DNA from: Butyrivibrio sp. XPD2006 | GTDB taxonomy: Bacteria > Bacillota > Clostridia > Lachnospirales > Lachnospiraceae | DNA length: 64,000 bases | Reading direction: 5' to 3' | NCBI RefSeq assembly: GCF_000420865.1 | Contig: NZ_ATVT01000001.1 | Span: 1-64,000, forward strand | Shown here: one piece after another, positions 15,730-24,693 of the stretch | How the letters are laid out: every line of letters starts with the position of its first letter | Position numbering within the stretch: position 1 is the stretch's first letter | Translations under genes and position numbers: made by a program | The notes under the pieces: generated by a model | Told to the model about the DNA's origin: nothing | The model's input: the letters and a program-made list of their open reading frames with translations, nothing else | Databases searched by the model: none

Positions 15730-16605
15730 ATGCATTATAAGATTTTTGGAAGTAAAATTGTAGATATTGTGATAGAAATGGGCCTTGGGGCATGCATAGC
15801 TGAATGGGAAACGCTTGCAAGAGAGCTAGGAGAGGACCACGGTGTGCTTGTTTATGAAAGAGCCGGGATCAATCACAGTGGCAAGAGTGATAAAGAAAGA
15901 ACGCCAACGAATATTGCTAAAGAATTAATGAATCTCCTGGATGAAATTCCGCATGATGAAAAGTTAGTGATAATAGGACATTCACAGGGTGGACTATATG
16001 CCAGCGAATTTTGTGGCATCTATCCGGAGATAGTAAAGGGCCTTATTCTTTTGGATCCATTATCTACAGAGGATAATAGATTTAAGAAGGAATTAACTGC
16101 TAAGGAGTTTAAAAGATCCGGAGTAGATAAGAGTAAAAACTTTAAGGTTTTAGAGACACTTACAAGGCTTGGGATGAAAGGCTTTGTAAAGAGAGTAATG
16201 TGTCAAGCACCGCCATTTTATTACGCTGACTTTTCCGAGAAGCAAAAAGAGGATATCCTGAATTCGCTTGTAAATACCACGCACCTACGCACATGCAGGG
16301 AAGAGTATAGGTTAGCTCACGATGATGCAGCGCTAAAAAATATGGTATCAAAGGAGAATTATCCGGATATTCCAATCATTCTTGTGACTCATTCATCTGA
16401 GGAAGCAATCAAGGAAAATATGGAATTTGGTAGAAATATCCGTCCTTTTGCTACCAGGATCGAACAACTGTGGCAGGAAATCATGAAAGAGTATTTGGGT
16501 TATTCGAAAAGAGCAATATGGATCCAGGCTAAGAAAAGCACTCATTATATGCACTTAACGGAACCGGAAATAATTATGGAGAGCGTTAAAAATATTTGCT
16601 CTTAA
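15730..16605 (+). CDS. Alpha/beta hydrolase
   Basis: A 291-residue alpha/beta hydrolase. The nucleophile elbow is IIGHSQGGLYASEF, the acid is probably in LVTHSSEE or LILLDPLS, and the catalytic histidine is near the C-terminus in STHYMHLTEPEII. It has no signal peptide. The ATG at 15730 is chosen for its AAGGAG; an in-frame GTG at 15676 overlaps the preceding stop but would add residues foreign to the fold. Substrate unknown. Confidence 0.8.
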   Translation: MHYKIFGSKIVDIVIEMGLGACIAEWETLARELGEDHGVLVYERAGINHSGKSDKERTPTNIAKELMNLLDEIPHDEKLVIIGHSQGGLYASEFCGIYPEIVKGLILLDPLSTEDNRFKKELTAKEFKRSGVDKSKNFKVLETLTRLGMKGFVKRVMCQAPPFYYADFSEKQKEDILNSLVNTTHLRTCREEYRLAHDDAALKNMVSKENYPDIPIILVTHSSEEAIKENMEFGRNIRPFATRIEQLWQEIMKEYLGYSKRAIWIQAKKSTHYMHLTEPEIIMESVKNICS

Positions 16606-16656
16606 AATTTGTTCTTAAATTGCTTGAGGGTATGGAATGAAAGGAAGATAACAGCT

Positions 16657-17340
16657 ATGGCAATACTTGAAGTAAAAGATCTGACTAAGAAATACGGTGT
16701 GGGGGATGGCGAGGTAGTTGCTGTCAACCAGATTTCTTTTTCTGTTGAAAAAGGAGAATTCGTTGCGATCACAGGCGCTTCCGGATCAGGAAAATCCACT
16801 CTGATGAACATGATAGGAGGGATAGATACACCAACATCCGGTGAAGTTCTAATTGATGGCAAATGTATTTCGGGCATGTCTGAGGATGAACTTGCAATAT
16901 TCAGACGCAGAAACCTTGGCATGATCTATCAGTTCTATAACCTTATTCCAACACTGACCGCAGAAGAAAATATCGTGCTTCCATGGCGCCTTGATGGCAG
17001 GAAGAGGAATGATGAAAAAGTAAAAGAGATACTTTCTGTCCTGGGGCTTTCAGAAAGAGCAGAGCATCTTCCAGGACAAATGTCTGGTGGACAGCAGCAG
17101 AGGGTGTCTATCGGAAGAGCACTTATCAATGACCCTGCTTTTATTCTGGCAGACGAGCCAACTGGAAATCTTGATAGTAAGACATCAGGCGGGATAATCG
17201 ATATATTGAAATATACTAATGAAAGATTTGGACAGACTATTCTTTTGATCACTCATGATGAGAAGATAGCCCTTAGCGCAGACAGAATCATCACCATCGG
17301 CGATGGAAGGATCATAAGAGACGAGGTGATGAATAGATGA
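16657..17340 (+). CDS. MacB/LolD-type ABC transporter ATPase
   Basis: A 227-residue ATPase with Walker A GASGSGKST, Q-loop MIYQFYNLIPTLTAEEN, signature MSGGQQQRVSIGRAL, Walker B ILADEPTGNLDS and the switch histidine in LLITHDEKI. It pairs with the FtsX-like permease that overlaps it by 4 bp. Such pairs export or sense peptides, or act on the cell wall. The ATG at 16657 follows AAGGAAG. It is closely similar to the ATPase at 38470. Confidence 0.9.
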   Translation: MAILEVKDLTKKYGVGDGEVVAVNQISFSVEKGEFVAITGASGSGKSTLMNMIGGIDTPTSGEVLIDGKCISGMSEDELAIFRRRNLGMIYQFYNLIPTLTAEENIVLPWRLDGRKRNDEKVKEILSVLGLSERAEHLPGQMSGGQQQRVSIGRALINDPAFILADEPTGNLDSKTSGGIIDILKYTNERFGQTILLITHDEKIALSADRIITIGDGRIIRDEVMNR

Positions 17341-19331
17341 GACTGACAGCAGAGTTGGCACTTAATCAGATCAAGAGGAACAGGAAAAGGACTATAGGTA
17401 CAATTATCGCTACAGCGCTTTCAGCAGCTCTTTTGACTGCTGTTATGTGCTTTGCTACAAGTGGGTACAGGATGCTTGAGAATTTCCTGGGGCCGGGGCT
17501 TGGAGAATATTCAGGGGCGTACCTTGTGATGCTTGCTATTCCTTCAGTGTTTCTCGGACTTCTTATTGCGTTTATGTCTATAACTGTGATTTCCAATATC
17601 TATGAGAGCAGTACTGTTAAGAGGATTGGAGAATTTGGTGTCCTGAAATGTATCGGCGCTACCAGGAGGCAGATAAGAGAAACTGTTGTATTTGAAAGTT
17701 TATGGATAAGCGTTTTTGCAATTCCGCTAGGCCTTTTAACCGGTACATTCATAGGTTTTGTTGGGGTTACCATTGCAGGAAGATATATAGCGTATTTTAA
17801 TGAGTTATCAAAGAGTATCGTTATGCGTCCGGTTAATTTTGCGCTCGATTTTCATGTTGACTTGGTTACATATGTGTTTTCTGCGCTGTTTTCTATGATA
17901 GTTGTGCTTGTATCATCTGCAAAACCAGCCAGGAAATCAGGGAAAATAGCTGCGATTGATTGTATTAAGGGAGTTCACCTGAACCTGATAAAAAATGTAA
18001 AGGTAAAAGAAAACCCTGTCATTGATAAAGTTTTTGGATACGAGGGAATACTGGGGGCTGGAAATGTCAAAAGAAACAAGACTGCCTATAGATCAACGGT
18101 AAGAGCGCTTGCACTATCGATAATGCTGATAATGCTTGCAGGGAGTTTGAAAAATCAGGCAGATAATGCCATGAAATGGATGAGTTCAATAGGCAATGAC
18201 ATGGTTGTGGACTATATATCCATTATGGATGAAGTGGATAATATTAAGACCGGGAAACCAGAGGATGTGATCGTAAAGCCCATTTCTACTGATACTGCCC
18301 GGGAGATATCTGAGAGGCTTAGATCTTATCAGGATGGACTAAAGGTAATAGGAGTAGGTTTTGACAGAAGTACATATAAAACTATTCCTGATGAAAAAGT
18401 CATGAGTAGTGAGTTCCTATTGCTTCCTGAAATCATAGATGAGTTTGGTGAAGTGTCAACAGAACTGATCGCAGCAGATGAAAAAACCTATGAGATGCTT
18501 TGCGAAAGAGCAGGTGTACCGATTGGCAGCAATATACTGATAAACTGCTATTCCTACAATGACAATGGCAGGATAAAAGAGTTGGAGCCGTTTTCGGCAG
18601 ATACAAAAAAGATTAATCTGATAGATTCTTCTGACGCAGCAAAAGAACTCAGTATCGATGGCATCTTATACAAGGACCAGCTTCCTTCAAGCGGTTTTTA
18701 TTCACTGGCACCTGAACCTGTAAGTATCATTGTGCCTTCTGGAAATATGAGGGGATTTTCCTGGTATTGTGATCCAAAGGACGATAATTCTTTTATCGAA
18801 TATGCAAGAAGTGTAATGGATGAGTATTATCCAATCCTCACAGAAGATTCCTATGTTGAGCAGGGGTACTCAGTAAGGATCAGTAGGGTGGATCAAATTG
18901 TCAAGGTCATGAATATCGCTATAATCCTTGGAGAGATTATTCTAAACGGACTGATAATCCTATTGATGATTATGGGCTTTGCAGGTGTCATAAGTACACT
19001 GAGCGCAAATGTAAGGATCAGACAGAGAGAATTTGCGGTATTAAAGAGCATTGGAATGACAAACTCTTCACTTGAAAAGATGGTATACAGTGAAAGCATC
19101 ATATGCTCAATTAAAGGGTGCGCGCGCGGTATCATTTGGGGAATAATTCTTCCTTATGCTATCAATTTGTCTGTGAGAAAAATTTTCCCTGTCAGATATG
19201 AACTACCTGTATTATCACTGCTTTTGGGCATTTTGGTAGTGACTTTGCTGGTGATTTTTATAACCTGGGCAGAAATAGGTAAGATGAGAGGGCGGAATAT
19301 AGTTGAAGATATAAGAAAAGACCTATGTTGA
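17337..19331 (+). CDS. FtsX-like ABC transporter permease
   Basis: A 664-residue permease with an N-terminal membrane segment, a first FtsX block of three segments (about residues 60-205, with EFGVLKCIGATRRQIRETVV), a large middle domain, and a C-terminal FtsX block (about 525-650, with EFAVLKSIGMTNSSLEKMVY). The middle domain, probably extracellular, may bind the substrate. It is coupled to the ATPase gene. No two-component system is adjacent, unlike the pair at 38470-41741. Confidence 0.85.
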   Translation: MRLTAELALNQIKRNRKRTIGTIIATALSAALLTAVMCFATSGYRMLENFLGPGLGEYSGAYLVMLAIPSVFLGLLIAFMSITVISNIYESSTVKRIGEFGVLKCIGATRRQIRETVVFESLWISVFAIPLGLLTGTFIGFVGVTIAGRYIAYFNELSKSIVMRPVNFALDFHVDLVTYVFSALFSMIVVLVSSAKPARKSGKIAAIDCIKGVHLNLIKNVKVKENPVIDKVFGYEGILGAGNVKRNKTAYRSTVRALALSIMLIMLAGSLKNQADNAMKWMSSIGNDMVVDYISIMDEVDNIKTGKPEDVIVKPISTDTAREISERLRSYQDGLKVIGVGFDRSTYKTIPDEKVMSSEFLLLPEIIDEFGEVSTELIAADEKTYEMLCERAGVPIGSNILINCYSYNDNGRIKELEPFSADTKKINLIDSSDAAKELSIDGILYKDQLPSSGFYSLAPEPVSIIVPSGNMRGFSWYCDPKDDNSFIEYARSVMDEYYPILTEDSYVEQGYSVRISRVDQIVKVMNIAIILGEIILNGLIILLMIMGFAGVISTLSANVRIRQREFAVLKSIGMTNSSLEKMVYSESIICSIKGCARGIIWGIILPYAINLSVRKIFPVRYELPVLSLLLGILVVTLLVIFITWAEIGKMRGRNIVEDIRKDLC

Positions 19332-19414
19332 CTGCTTAGGAAGTCAAAGAAAAAGCCAGAGGAGAGGATGAAGTAAATGAATTGTTGCGGTGATTAACGG
19401 AGGATACGGTGGAT

Positions 19415-19930
19415 ATGGTGATAAAAGAAATATTTGGAAAAGTCAAAATATATCAGCTTCATTCACGTGTTGATAACCGTGGATCTTTGACATATGTTTT
19501 TGATAATACTGTTGATTTTAAAGCACTGGAGACAAGAATTTACAGTATGCCTAAAGAAGGAACATTTTTTGGAATACACTACAGAGATGAAAGTTCCCCA
19601 ATGACGAAGTTTGTGACAGTTATAAAAGGCAGAGGGTTGGATTACGTTATTGATCTGAGAGAAAAGTCGCCAACCTATCTTCAATGGGAGTCAATTGAAC
19701 TATCAGAAGAAAATACCTTGGCTGTACTGATTCCTGCAGGTTTTGGTCATGCGTTTATATCATTGCAGAATGATACGATACAGCTATATTCCGTGGACAG
19801 GAGTGGCGACGATGCTCATTCAAAACAAATAAATCACAGAGATTCAAAAATCGGTCTCAAACTGCCCGTACCCATTTCCGAAATTTCGGATTATGATTTA
19901 AAAGCTCCTTTTGTTTCAGAAACAATGTGA
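19415..19930 (+). CDS. RmlC-like sugar epimerase (dTDP-4-dehydrorhamnose 3,5-epimerase type)
   Basis: About 172 residues of a cupin fold with RmlC marks: DNRGSLTYVF at the start, FGIHYRDESSPMTKFVTVIK (the catalytic histidine region), and VLIPAGFGHAFISL. The usual RmlC start and later tyrosine are less clear, so it may be a carbohydrate isomerase of another kind. It follows GGAGG; a GTG at 19409 is an alternative start. It stands alone, with no other sugar-nucleotide genes nearby. Confidence 0.7.
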   Translation: MVIKEIFGKVKIYQLHSRVDNRGSLTYVFDNTVDFKALETRIYSMPKEGTFFGIHYRDESSPMTKFVTVIKGRGLDYVIDLREKSPTYLQWESIELSEENTLAVLIPAGFGHAFISLQNDTIQLYSVDRSGDDAHSKQINHRDSKIGLKLPVPISEISDYDLKAPFVSETM

Positions 19931-20032
19931 ATTGGGGCAGTTTTCTTTTGCTATGATAAAGTATGGTCACTACTACTACATATAAATGTACAGAGGCTAA
20001 ATTGAAGGCCCTAATATGAGAGATGATTAACA

Positions 20033-20449
20033 ATGGATAGAGTAAATGACAGGCTGATCGTGTATTTTGAAGATCCGTTTTGGGTGGGCATATTCGAGAG
20101 GATCAGCGACAACAAACTATCAGCAGCTAAAGTGACATTTGGTGCTGAACCAAAGGACATAGAGGTATTGGAGTTTACTAATCGGAATTATTATCATCTG
20201 CATTTTAGTCCGGAGATTGAAACAACTTTAAAGGAAACTAAGAAAAATCCCAAGAGGGCACAGCGCGATGCGAAAAAGCAGACACTGGAGACCGGCATAG
20301 GTACAAAATCGCAACAGGCTCTCAAATTACAACAGGAGCAGAATAAACTGGAACGGAAATGCAGAAGCCGTGAACAAAAGGAAGCAGAGAATCAACGTTT
20401 GTTTGTACTAAAACAGGAAAAGAAAAGAGAAAAGCATAAAGGACATTAA
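20033..20449 (+). CDS. yjdF: YjdF family protein (DUF2992)
   Basis: A 138-residue YjdF/DUF2992 protein. The N-terminal strand region reads DRLIVYFEDPFWVGIFERI and continues with TFGAEPKDIEVLEF. The C-terminal 65 residues are a very basic, glutamine-rich helix (KKQTLETGIGTKSQQALKLQ). In other Firmicutes yjdF is often under an RNA motif that binds aza-aromatic compounds; I could not recognise that motif in the 102 bases upstream. Function unknown. A terminator follows. Confidence 0.85.
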   Translation: MDRVNDRLIVYFEDPFWVGIFERISDNKLSAAKVTFGAEPKDIEVLEFTNRNYYHLHFSPEIETTLKETKKNPKRAQRDAKKQTLETGIGTKSQQALKLQQEQNKLERKCRSREQKEAENQRLFVLKQEKKREKHKGH

Positions 20450-20467
20450 AACTGATCTGCGGGCGTA

Positions 20468-20496
20468 GGGATAAGAATGCTTATGCCCACTTTTTT
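20468..20496 (+). terminator. Intrinsic terminator after yjdF
   Basis: GGGATAAG pairs with CTTATGCCC (one bulged base) around a four-base loop, then six T. Confidence 0.75.
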
Positions 20497-20498
20497 GG

Positions 20499-20526
20499 TT
20501 GACAAAACTAACAATGTTAGTATAAT
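20499..20526 (+). promoter_or_regulatory. Promoter of the TetR gene
   Basis: Perfect TTGACA (20499-20504) and TATAAT (20521-20526) hexamers, spaced 16 bp apart, lie between two operator palindromes. Confidence 0.8.
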
Positions 20527-20545
20527 GGTAACTAACATTGTTAGT
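20507..20545 (+). promoter_or_regulatory. TetR-type operator pair
   Basis: ACTAACAATGTTAGT (20507-20521) fills the space between -35 and -10. ACTAACATTGTTAGT (20531-20545) covers the transcription start. Both are palindromes with ACTAACA/TGTTAGT arms, 24 bp apart. Autorepression by the TetR encoded next is the natural reading. Confidence 0.75.
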
Positions 20546-20565
20546 AAAATGGGATGGGAGTAAAT

Positions 20566-21132
20566 ATGCCAAGAACAGGATTGTCTAAGGAAGAAATAAT
20601 AGAAAAAGCTGCTGAATTAGCAAATGAAAAGGGGCTACAATATTTGACCGTTACAACGCTTTCGGATTATTTAGGTATCAAAAAACCCTCTTTATATAAC
20701 CATGTAAAGACGATAGATGATGTGCATCGTAAGCTTATGATTTATGGCTGGAAGAAGGTTTCCGAGGAGGTTGTGGCAGGAATTGATTCGGATGATCCAA
20801 AAGAAAACATCGCGAATTTCGGAAGGGCATTTCATAAGTTTGCTTTGGAGAATCCCGGCGTATTCGAGGCAATGCTTTGGTATAACAAGTATTTGGATGA
20901 GTCCTTACTTGAAGCTACAGAAGGTTTGTATTCATTTTTCTTTAGGCAGACAGATAGCATGGGAATTGAAAGAGATGTGGCCAATCATCTGCTTAGAACC
21001 TACAGAGCTTTCCTTGAGGGGTTTGTTATGCTTCAGATCCACAATTCTTTTGGCAATCCGATTTCTATAGATGAAAGTCTGGAGATATCAATGAATGTAC
21101 TGATAGCAGGTATGGATCAGTATAGACGATGA
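20566..21132 (+). CDS. TetR/AcrR family regulator
   Basis: A 188-residue TetR regulator. The helix-turn-helix is in residues 8-52 (YLTVTTLSDYLGIKKPSLYN, then HVKTIDDV). The C-terminal part (about 75-185) looks like the WHG-type ligand domain (RTYRAFLEGFVMLQ). The ATG at 20566 follows GGGAG; an ATG 12 bp upstream is also in frame. The operator pair and promoter directly upstream indicate autoregulation. The NlpC/P60-like gene behind it is the only obvious co-regulated target. Confidence 0.85.
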   Translation: MPRTGLSKEEIIEKAAELANEKGLQYLTVTTLSDYLGIKKPSLYNHVKTIDDVHRKLMIYGWKKVSEEVVAGIDSDDPKENIANFGRAFHKFALENPGVFEAMLWYNKYLDESLLEATEGLYSFFFRQTDSMGIERDVANHLLRTYRAFLEGFVMLQIHNSFGNPISIDESLEISMNVLIAGMDQYRR

Positions 21133-21158
21133 GTAAATTTTGAGGGAGCTGAAGATAA

Positions 21159-21581
21159 ATGGATAAATCAAAATTGATTGATAATATGATCCGATGGGCG
21201 AAGCAGAAGATTGGCAGTACAGAGTATGCAGGCTGGTGTCTTTCCTTTATCGAAGATGCTCTTGAAAAAAGTAATGATATTGAGATATTCGGCGGAGACT
21301 CAGCAAAGGAATCCAGTGAAATGTACAGTGACGCGCTTAGAACGGGAATTCCGGAACTAGGGGCTTTTGTGTTTTATGACTGCTTGTGCCGGAACGGTGC
21401 AGAGCTGATAAACTGGGGACACTGTGGCATCTATATTGGTGAGGATAATATAATTCATTCCTGGGATACGGTAAGGATTGATGACTATTTGGAGGTTGAG
21501 AAGATGACAGCACTTTCGGGTGACCATCCCAAATACATTGGCTGGGTTCCAGTTGGCCGCGTACTGGCACAGAAACCGTAA
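21159..21581 (+). CDS. NlpC/P60- or CHAP-like cysteine peptidase domain protein
   Basis: A 140-residue, probably cytoplasmic protein with the papain-like order of residues: cysteine in YAGWCLSFIEDAL (about residue 23) and histidine in NWGHCGIYIGEDNIIHSW. Without a signal peptide it may act on intracellular peptides or be released by lysis. It follows the TetR gene by 26 bp with a GGGAG site. Confidence 0.75.
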   Translation: MDKSKLIDNMIRWAKQKIGSTEYAGWCLSFIEDALEKSNDIEIFGGDSAKESSEMYSDALRTGIPELGAFVFYDCLCRNGAELINWGHCGIYIGEDNIIHSWDTVRIDDYLEVEKMTALSGDHPKYIGWVPVGRVLAQKP

Positions 21582-21635
21582 AGGCTTCCTTCATATAATT
21601 TACTGTAATTAGTAGTATGAAAGGGGGGGATATTC

Positions 21636-22268
21636 ATGACGGATGTTTTGTCAAATCCAGACACATTAACAATAGCTATGAAAGAGCATATTGCTATTTT
21701 AGAAAATATCATGCAACAGGACAGGGTTATGCGTCATGACAGAAGACATTTTGAGACTCTTCTGCAAACTCTTTTGCAGGAAGGTAATACACAGGAAGCC
21801 CTTAAATGTCTTAATGAAAGGCTCAATCAAGAACCGCATGGAGTGAAAAAGTATTGTGAAAATACCACACTTAATGCGGCAATAACACACTATTTGGCAA
21901 TTGCCGAAAAAAAGAGCATTAAAGTTAATATATCTGCGACTATACCTGCAGATTTGAATGTGGATGAGATGCAGCTTGCCATAGTGATCAGCAACCTTAT
22001 TGAAAACGCCATTCATGCTTGCGAAAAAGTGCCAGAGAATGAGAGAAGGATCAATATTATAGCCAGATATAAGAGTCAGCTTTTGTTTGAAATCAGCAAC
22101 TCATGTGTTGATAAGATCAAGTTGGATGAGGAAGGCCATCCATTTAGTAATGAGGAGGATCATGGAATAGGAACCAGAAGTGTTCTTAGTTTCATAAATC
22201 AGACTGAGGGCGAGATAAGATATATAGCTGAAGAAAAAATCTTCAAAGTCAGGATGTTGGTCAGTTAA
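21636..22268 (+). CDS. Solo GHKL histidine kinase lacking a sensor region
   Basis: A 210-residue cytoplasmic kinase core of the AgrC/HPK10 type. The phospho-acceptor histidine is in RVMRHDRRHFETLL, the N-box in ISNLIENAIHACEKVPENE, and the ATP lid in HGIGTRSVLSF. It is clearly a paralogue of the last ~205 residues of the kinase at 41877 but has no membrane or sensor part. It has its own AAAGGGGGG site, so it is a complete gene and not a fragment. It could phosphorylate the LytTR regulator encoded at 11131, or modulate the full-length kinase by dimerising with it. Confidence 0.85.
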   Translation: MTDVLSNPDTLTIAMKEHIAILENIMQQDRVMRHDRRHFETLLQTLLQEGNTQEALKCLNERLNQEPHGVKKYCENTTLNAAITHYLAIAEKKSIKVNISATIPADLNVDEMQLAIVISNLIENAIHACEKVPENERRINIIARYKSQLLFEISNSCVDKIKLDEEGHPFSNEEDHGIGTRSVLSFINQTEGEIRYIAEEKIFKVRMLVS

Positions 22269-22277
22269 GGAGGCAAT

Positions 22278-22754
22278 ATGAGTTTACAGTTATTAAAGGC
22301 AAGTACTTCTGATGCTCTTTCATTGAACGGTATATCGAAGCGCGCATTTGACAGTGATGTATTGATCGGTGCTGCATCACCGGGAGGGCCTCCCGGATAT
22401 ATGTCATTACAATTTCATACGAAAATGGCACGGCACGGGCACTTGTATAAATTGACAGATGATGGACTCATTGTTGGCGGAGCAATCCTTTTTTTAGAAA
22501 ATGATGTTTTGAATGTTGGCAGGATATTCGTTGCACCGGAGCATTTTCGAAAAGGGTATGGGCTCTTTATTATGCGGGAAGTGGAGAATATGTTCCCAGA
22601 AGTAAGGGAGTATACACTGGATACTCCTGTTTGGAATGTCAGGACAAATAGCTTTTATACTAAGCTTGGCTATAAAGAAATAAAGCGCGATAAGGAGTTT
22701 GTGTTTTATTCAAAACATAGAGGAGAACCGGTCGGGACAATTGGGGAGGTTTAG
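22278..22754 (+). CDS. GNAT family N-acetyltransferase
   Basis: A 158-residue single-domain GNAT with motif A VGRIFVAPEHFRKGYGLFIM and motif B NVRTNSFYTKLGYKEIKRD. The ATG follows AAGGAGG nine bases behind the solo kinase gene, so it is in the same transcript. Substrate unknown. Confidence 0.85.
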   Translation: MSLQLLKASTSDALSLNGISKRAFDSDVLIGAASPGGPPGYMSLQFHTKMARHGHLYKLTDDGLIVGGAILFLENDVLNVGRIFVAPEHFRKGYGLFIMREVENMFPEVREYTLDTPVWNVRTNSFYTKLGYKEIKRDKEFVFYSKHRGEPVGTIGEV

Positions 22755-22755
22755 A

Positions 22756-23223
22756 ATGCACGAGATAACATTTATAAAAGCAAGCGAACAGCATCTGAAG
22801 GATTGCAGGGACGCACTTTGCCGGTCAATGCTCGGCGAAAAATACTTTTCATCGCCGGGAAGCGCGGAAGACGCGATACTTGAAGGGATTCGCCAAGAAA
22901 ATTTGTATGTGGCGTTCATCGGTGAAGAATGCGTTGGCTTTACATATATCATTCCCAAAGGAGCGTTTCACAGTTTTCCATACCTGCACATCATCGCCGT
23001 GAAGGAAGAATACAGGAACAAGGGAATCGGCAAGGCTCTGCTGGATTTTTCTGAAAATATTGCGTATGAAATGGCAGACAAGTTTTTCCTTGTTGTCGCG
23101 GATTATAATCCGGAAGCAAAGCGGTTCTATGAAAGAAACGGCTATCAGCAAGTTGGAGAAATTCCAAACCTGTACCGTCCCGGAATTACAGAATACATGA
23201 TGGCAAAAGACCTGAAAAAATGA
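22756..23223 (+). CDS. GNAT family N-acetyltransferase
   Basis: A 155-residue GNAT with motif A HIIAVKEEYRNKGIGKALLD and motif B VVADYNPEAKRFYERNGYQQ. The ATG at 22756 follows GGGGAGG and begins one base after the preceding stop. Parts of the gene look richer in G+C than its neighbours (AAGCGCGGAAGACGCG), a hint of separate origin. Element copy 6 follows. Confidence 0.85.
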   Translation: MHEITFIKASEQHLKDCRDALCRSMLGEKYFSSPGSAEDAILEGIRQENLYVAFIGEECVGFTYIIPKGAFHSFPYLHIIAVKEEYRNKGIGKALLDFSENIAYEMADKFFLVVADYNPEAKRFYERNGYQQVGEIPNLYRPGITEYMMAKDLKK

Positions 23224-23244
23224 AAAAGTAGAGTGCATTAAAAA

Positions 23245-23305
23245 TCAGTGTAAAAAGACTCCAAATAAGTGCAAGGAGTCTTTTTTATTTCGCAAAGTGT
23301 ATAGT
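23245..23305 (+). promoter_or_regulatory. Copy 6 of the 21-bp direct-repeat (LytTR-like) element
   Basis: TCAGTGTAA (23245-23253) and TAAGTGCAA (23266-23274) are 21 bp apart. TATAGT (23300-23305) is 32 bp after the second AGTG and lies inside the first MarR palindrome, so an activator site and a repressor site share one promoter. Confidence 0.6.
23252..23286 (+). terminator. Intrinsic terminator nested in element copy 6
   Basis: AAAAAGACTCC pairs with GGAGTCTTTTT, with a T6 run. The stem differs from the other copies on both arms while keeping perfect pairing. Confidence 0.9.
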
Positions 23306-23329
23306 TACTAAACAGTATAGCAGCTATAC
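23299..23329 (+). promoter_or_regulatory. MarR-type operator pair before the MATE gene
   Basis: GTATAG-TTA-CTAAAC (23299-23313, one mismatch) and GTATAG-CAG-CTATAC (23315-23329, perfect) lie back to back over the -10 and start of transcription. The same palindrome is found before the EFR1 gene at 25195. Confidence 0.7.
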
Positions 23330-23343
23330 AGAAGGAGGAAAAA

Positions 23344-24690
23344 ATGAATAGCAAAATAGATTTTATCAATGGTGAAACAAATAAGTCACTTATCAAGATG
23401 TTTGCTCCACTTATGGTTGGGATGATCATGCTAATGATCTACAACATGGTGGATGGCTTGTGGGTCGGAAACCTGCTTGGAGAGCTGGGGATGTCGGCGC
23501 TCACCGCTGGAACGGCGATTGTTTTGTTTTTAAATTCCATTTCAATGGGTGTCGGTAACGGTATTTCAGTTATGATAGCTAATCTTGTAGGAGCAGATGA
23601 CAGAAAACATATTCCGGGGGCAGTAGGGACCGTTATAGCAATGTCCACCATTTTCTCAGTTGTACTTCTCATCTTAGGCGAGATACTTGTTGATCCGATA
23701 CTGGCTCTTATGGGAACACCGGAAATTATTTTCTATGATGCTGCAACATATTTAAAAATCTATTTGTTGGGAAATGCAGCGTTATTTATTTACATGGTGT
23801 TTACATCAATCTTTAGAGCATTTGGGGATCCAATGTTTCAGATGAAAGGTATGATGCTCACAGCAGTGTTTAATGCAGTTGCTGATCCTTTTGCAATAAA
23901 AGGTTATGGATTAGCCGGTGCAGCAATTGTTACAGTGGCTTCTGAAGTTCTATGCCTGGTTTACGCCATTATTTATCACAAAAAGAAAAAGATGTTTTCT
24001 ATGGATTTTAAAAAGATCAATATGAATGATGCCATAACCATGGTCCGTTTATCTGTGCCAACTACAGTACAGTCAATCATGCCTCCGCTTAGTTCTGCTT
24101 TTATGATTTCTTTCATCTCTTCATTTGGAATGAACACTATAGCAGGCTTTGGAGTCGCCAGAAATCTTGAACTTATAATGTTTATGCCTACGACAGGAAT
24201 GTGTATGGCAGTGACATCAATAGTGGGACAATGTGTTGGAGCAAAAAGGCATGACAGGGCAATGGATTATCTGAAATCCAGCATGATCATAGGAGGCTCT
24301 CTCATTGCAATTACAAGCGTGCTAGTGATTCTTTTTTCAGGTCAGCTCACAGCAGTTTTTGGACAGGGGGCTGAAGTCGCACAGGTAGTATCAAGGTTCT
24401 TTTCAATAATCAGTATTGGCTATGTTCTGTACATGCTCACAAGTTGTATGCAGGGATATATTACGGGAGTTGGTAAGCCGGGAATGGCGATGGTTCTTTT
24501 GGTTCTTTATTACATAGTGTTCAGAATTCCAACTGCCTATATTTTTAAACAGCTCTTTGGCTTAAATGGAGTATGGTTTGCGTTTCTGATAAGTCATATT
24601 TTATCTGTGATAGTGGCTTTTGTAATGGTATCCTATATACAAAAGACATATTCAGCAGAGTATCGTATTTATCACAAATTAGGAGCGTGA
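23344..24690 (+). CDS. MATE family efflux transporter
   Basis: A 448-residue, twelve-segment MATE exporter (MepA/NorM type). Family marks are MVDGLWVGNLLGELGMSALT in segment 1 and the matching VARNLELIMFMPTTGM at the start of the second half. It uses a cation gradient to expel drugs or other organic cations. The ATG follows AAGGAGGAA. The MarR gene follows after 3 bp and its probable operators overlap the promoter. Confidence 0.9.
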   Translation: MNSKIDFINGETNKSLIKMFAPLMVGMIMLMIYNMVDGLWVGNLLGELGMSALTAGTAIVLFLNSISMGVGNGISVMIANLVGADDRKHIPGAVGTVIAMSTIFSVVLLILGEILVDPILALMGTPEIIFYDAATYLKIYLLGNAALFIYMVFTSIFRAFGDPMFQMKGMMLTAVFNAVADPFAIKGYGLAGAAIVTVASEVLCLVYAIIYHKKKKMFSMDFKKINMNDAITMVRLSVPTTVQSIMPPLSSAFMISFISSFGMNTIAGFGVARNLELIMFMPTTGMCMAVTSIVGQCVGAKRHDRAMDYLKSSMIIGGSLIAITSVLVILFSGQLTAVFGQGAEVAQVVSRFFSIISIGYVLYMLTSCMQGYITGVGKPGMAMVLLVLYYIVFRIPTAYIFKQLFGLNGVWFAFLISHILSVIVAFVMVSYIQKTYSAEYRIYHKLGA

Positions 24691-24693
24691 GCT

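Noticed and set aside
19376..19397. Six-residue frame MNCCGD before the epimerase gene
   Set aside because: Too short to support; no attenuator hairpin around it.
19931..20032. yjdF-motif riboswitch before the YjdF gene
   Set aside because: The 102 bases before the gene do not show the conserved blocks as I know them; a covariance-model search would decide.
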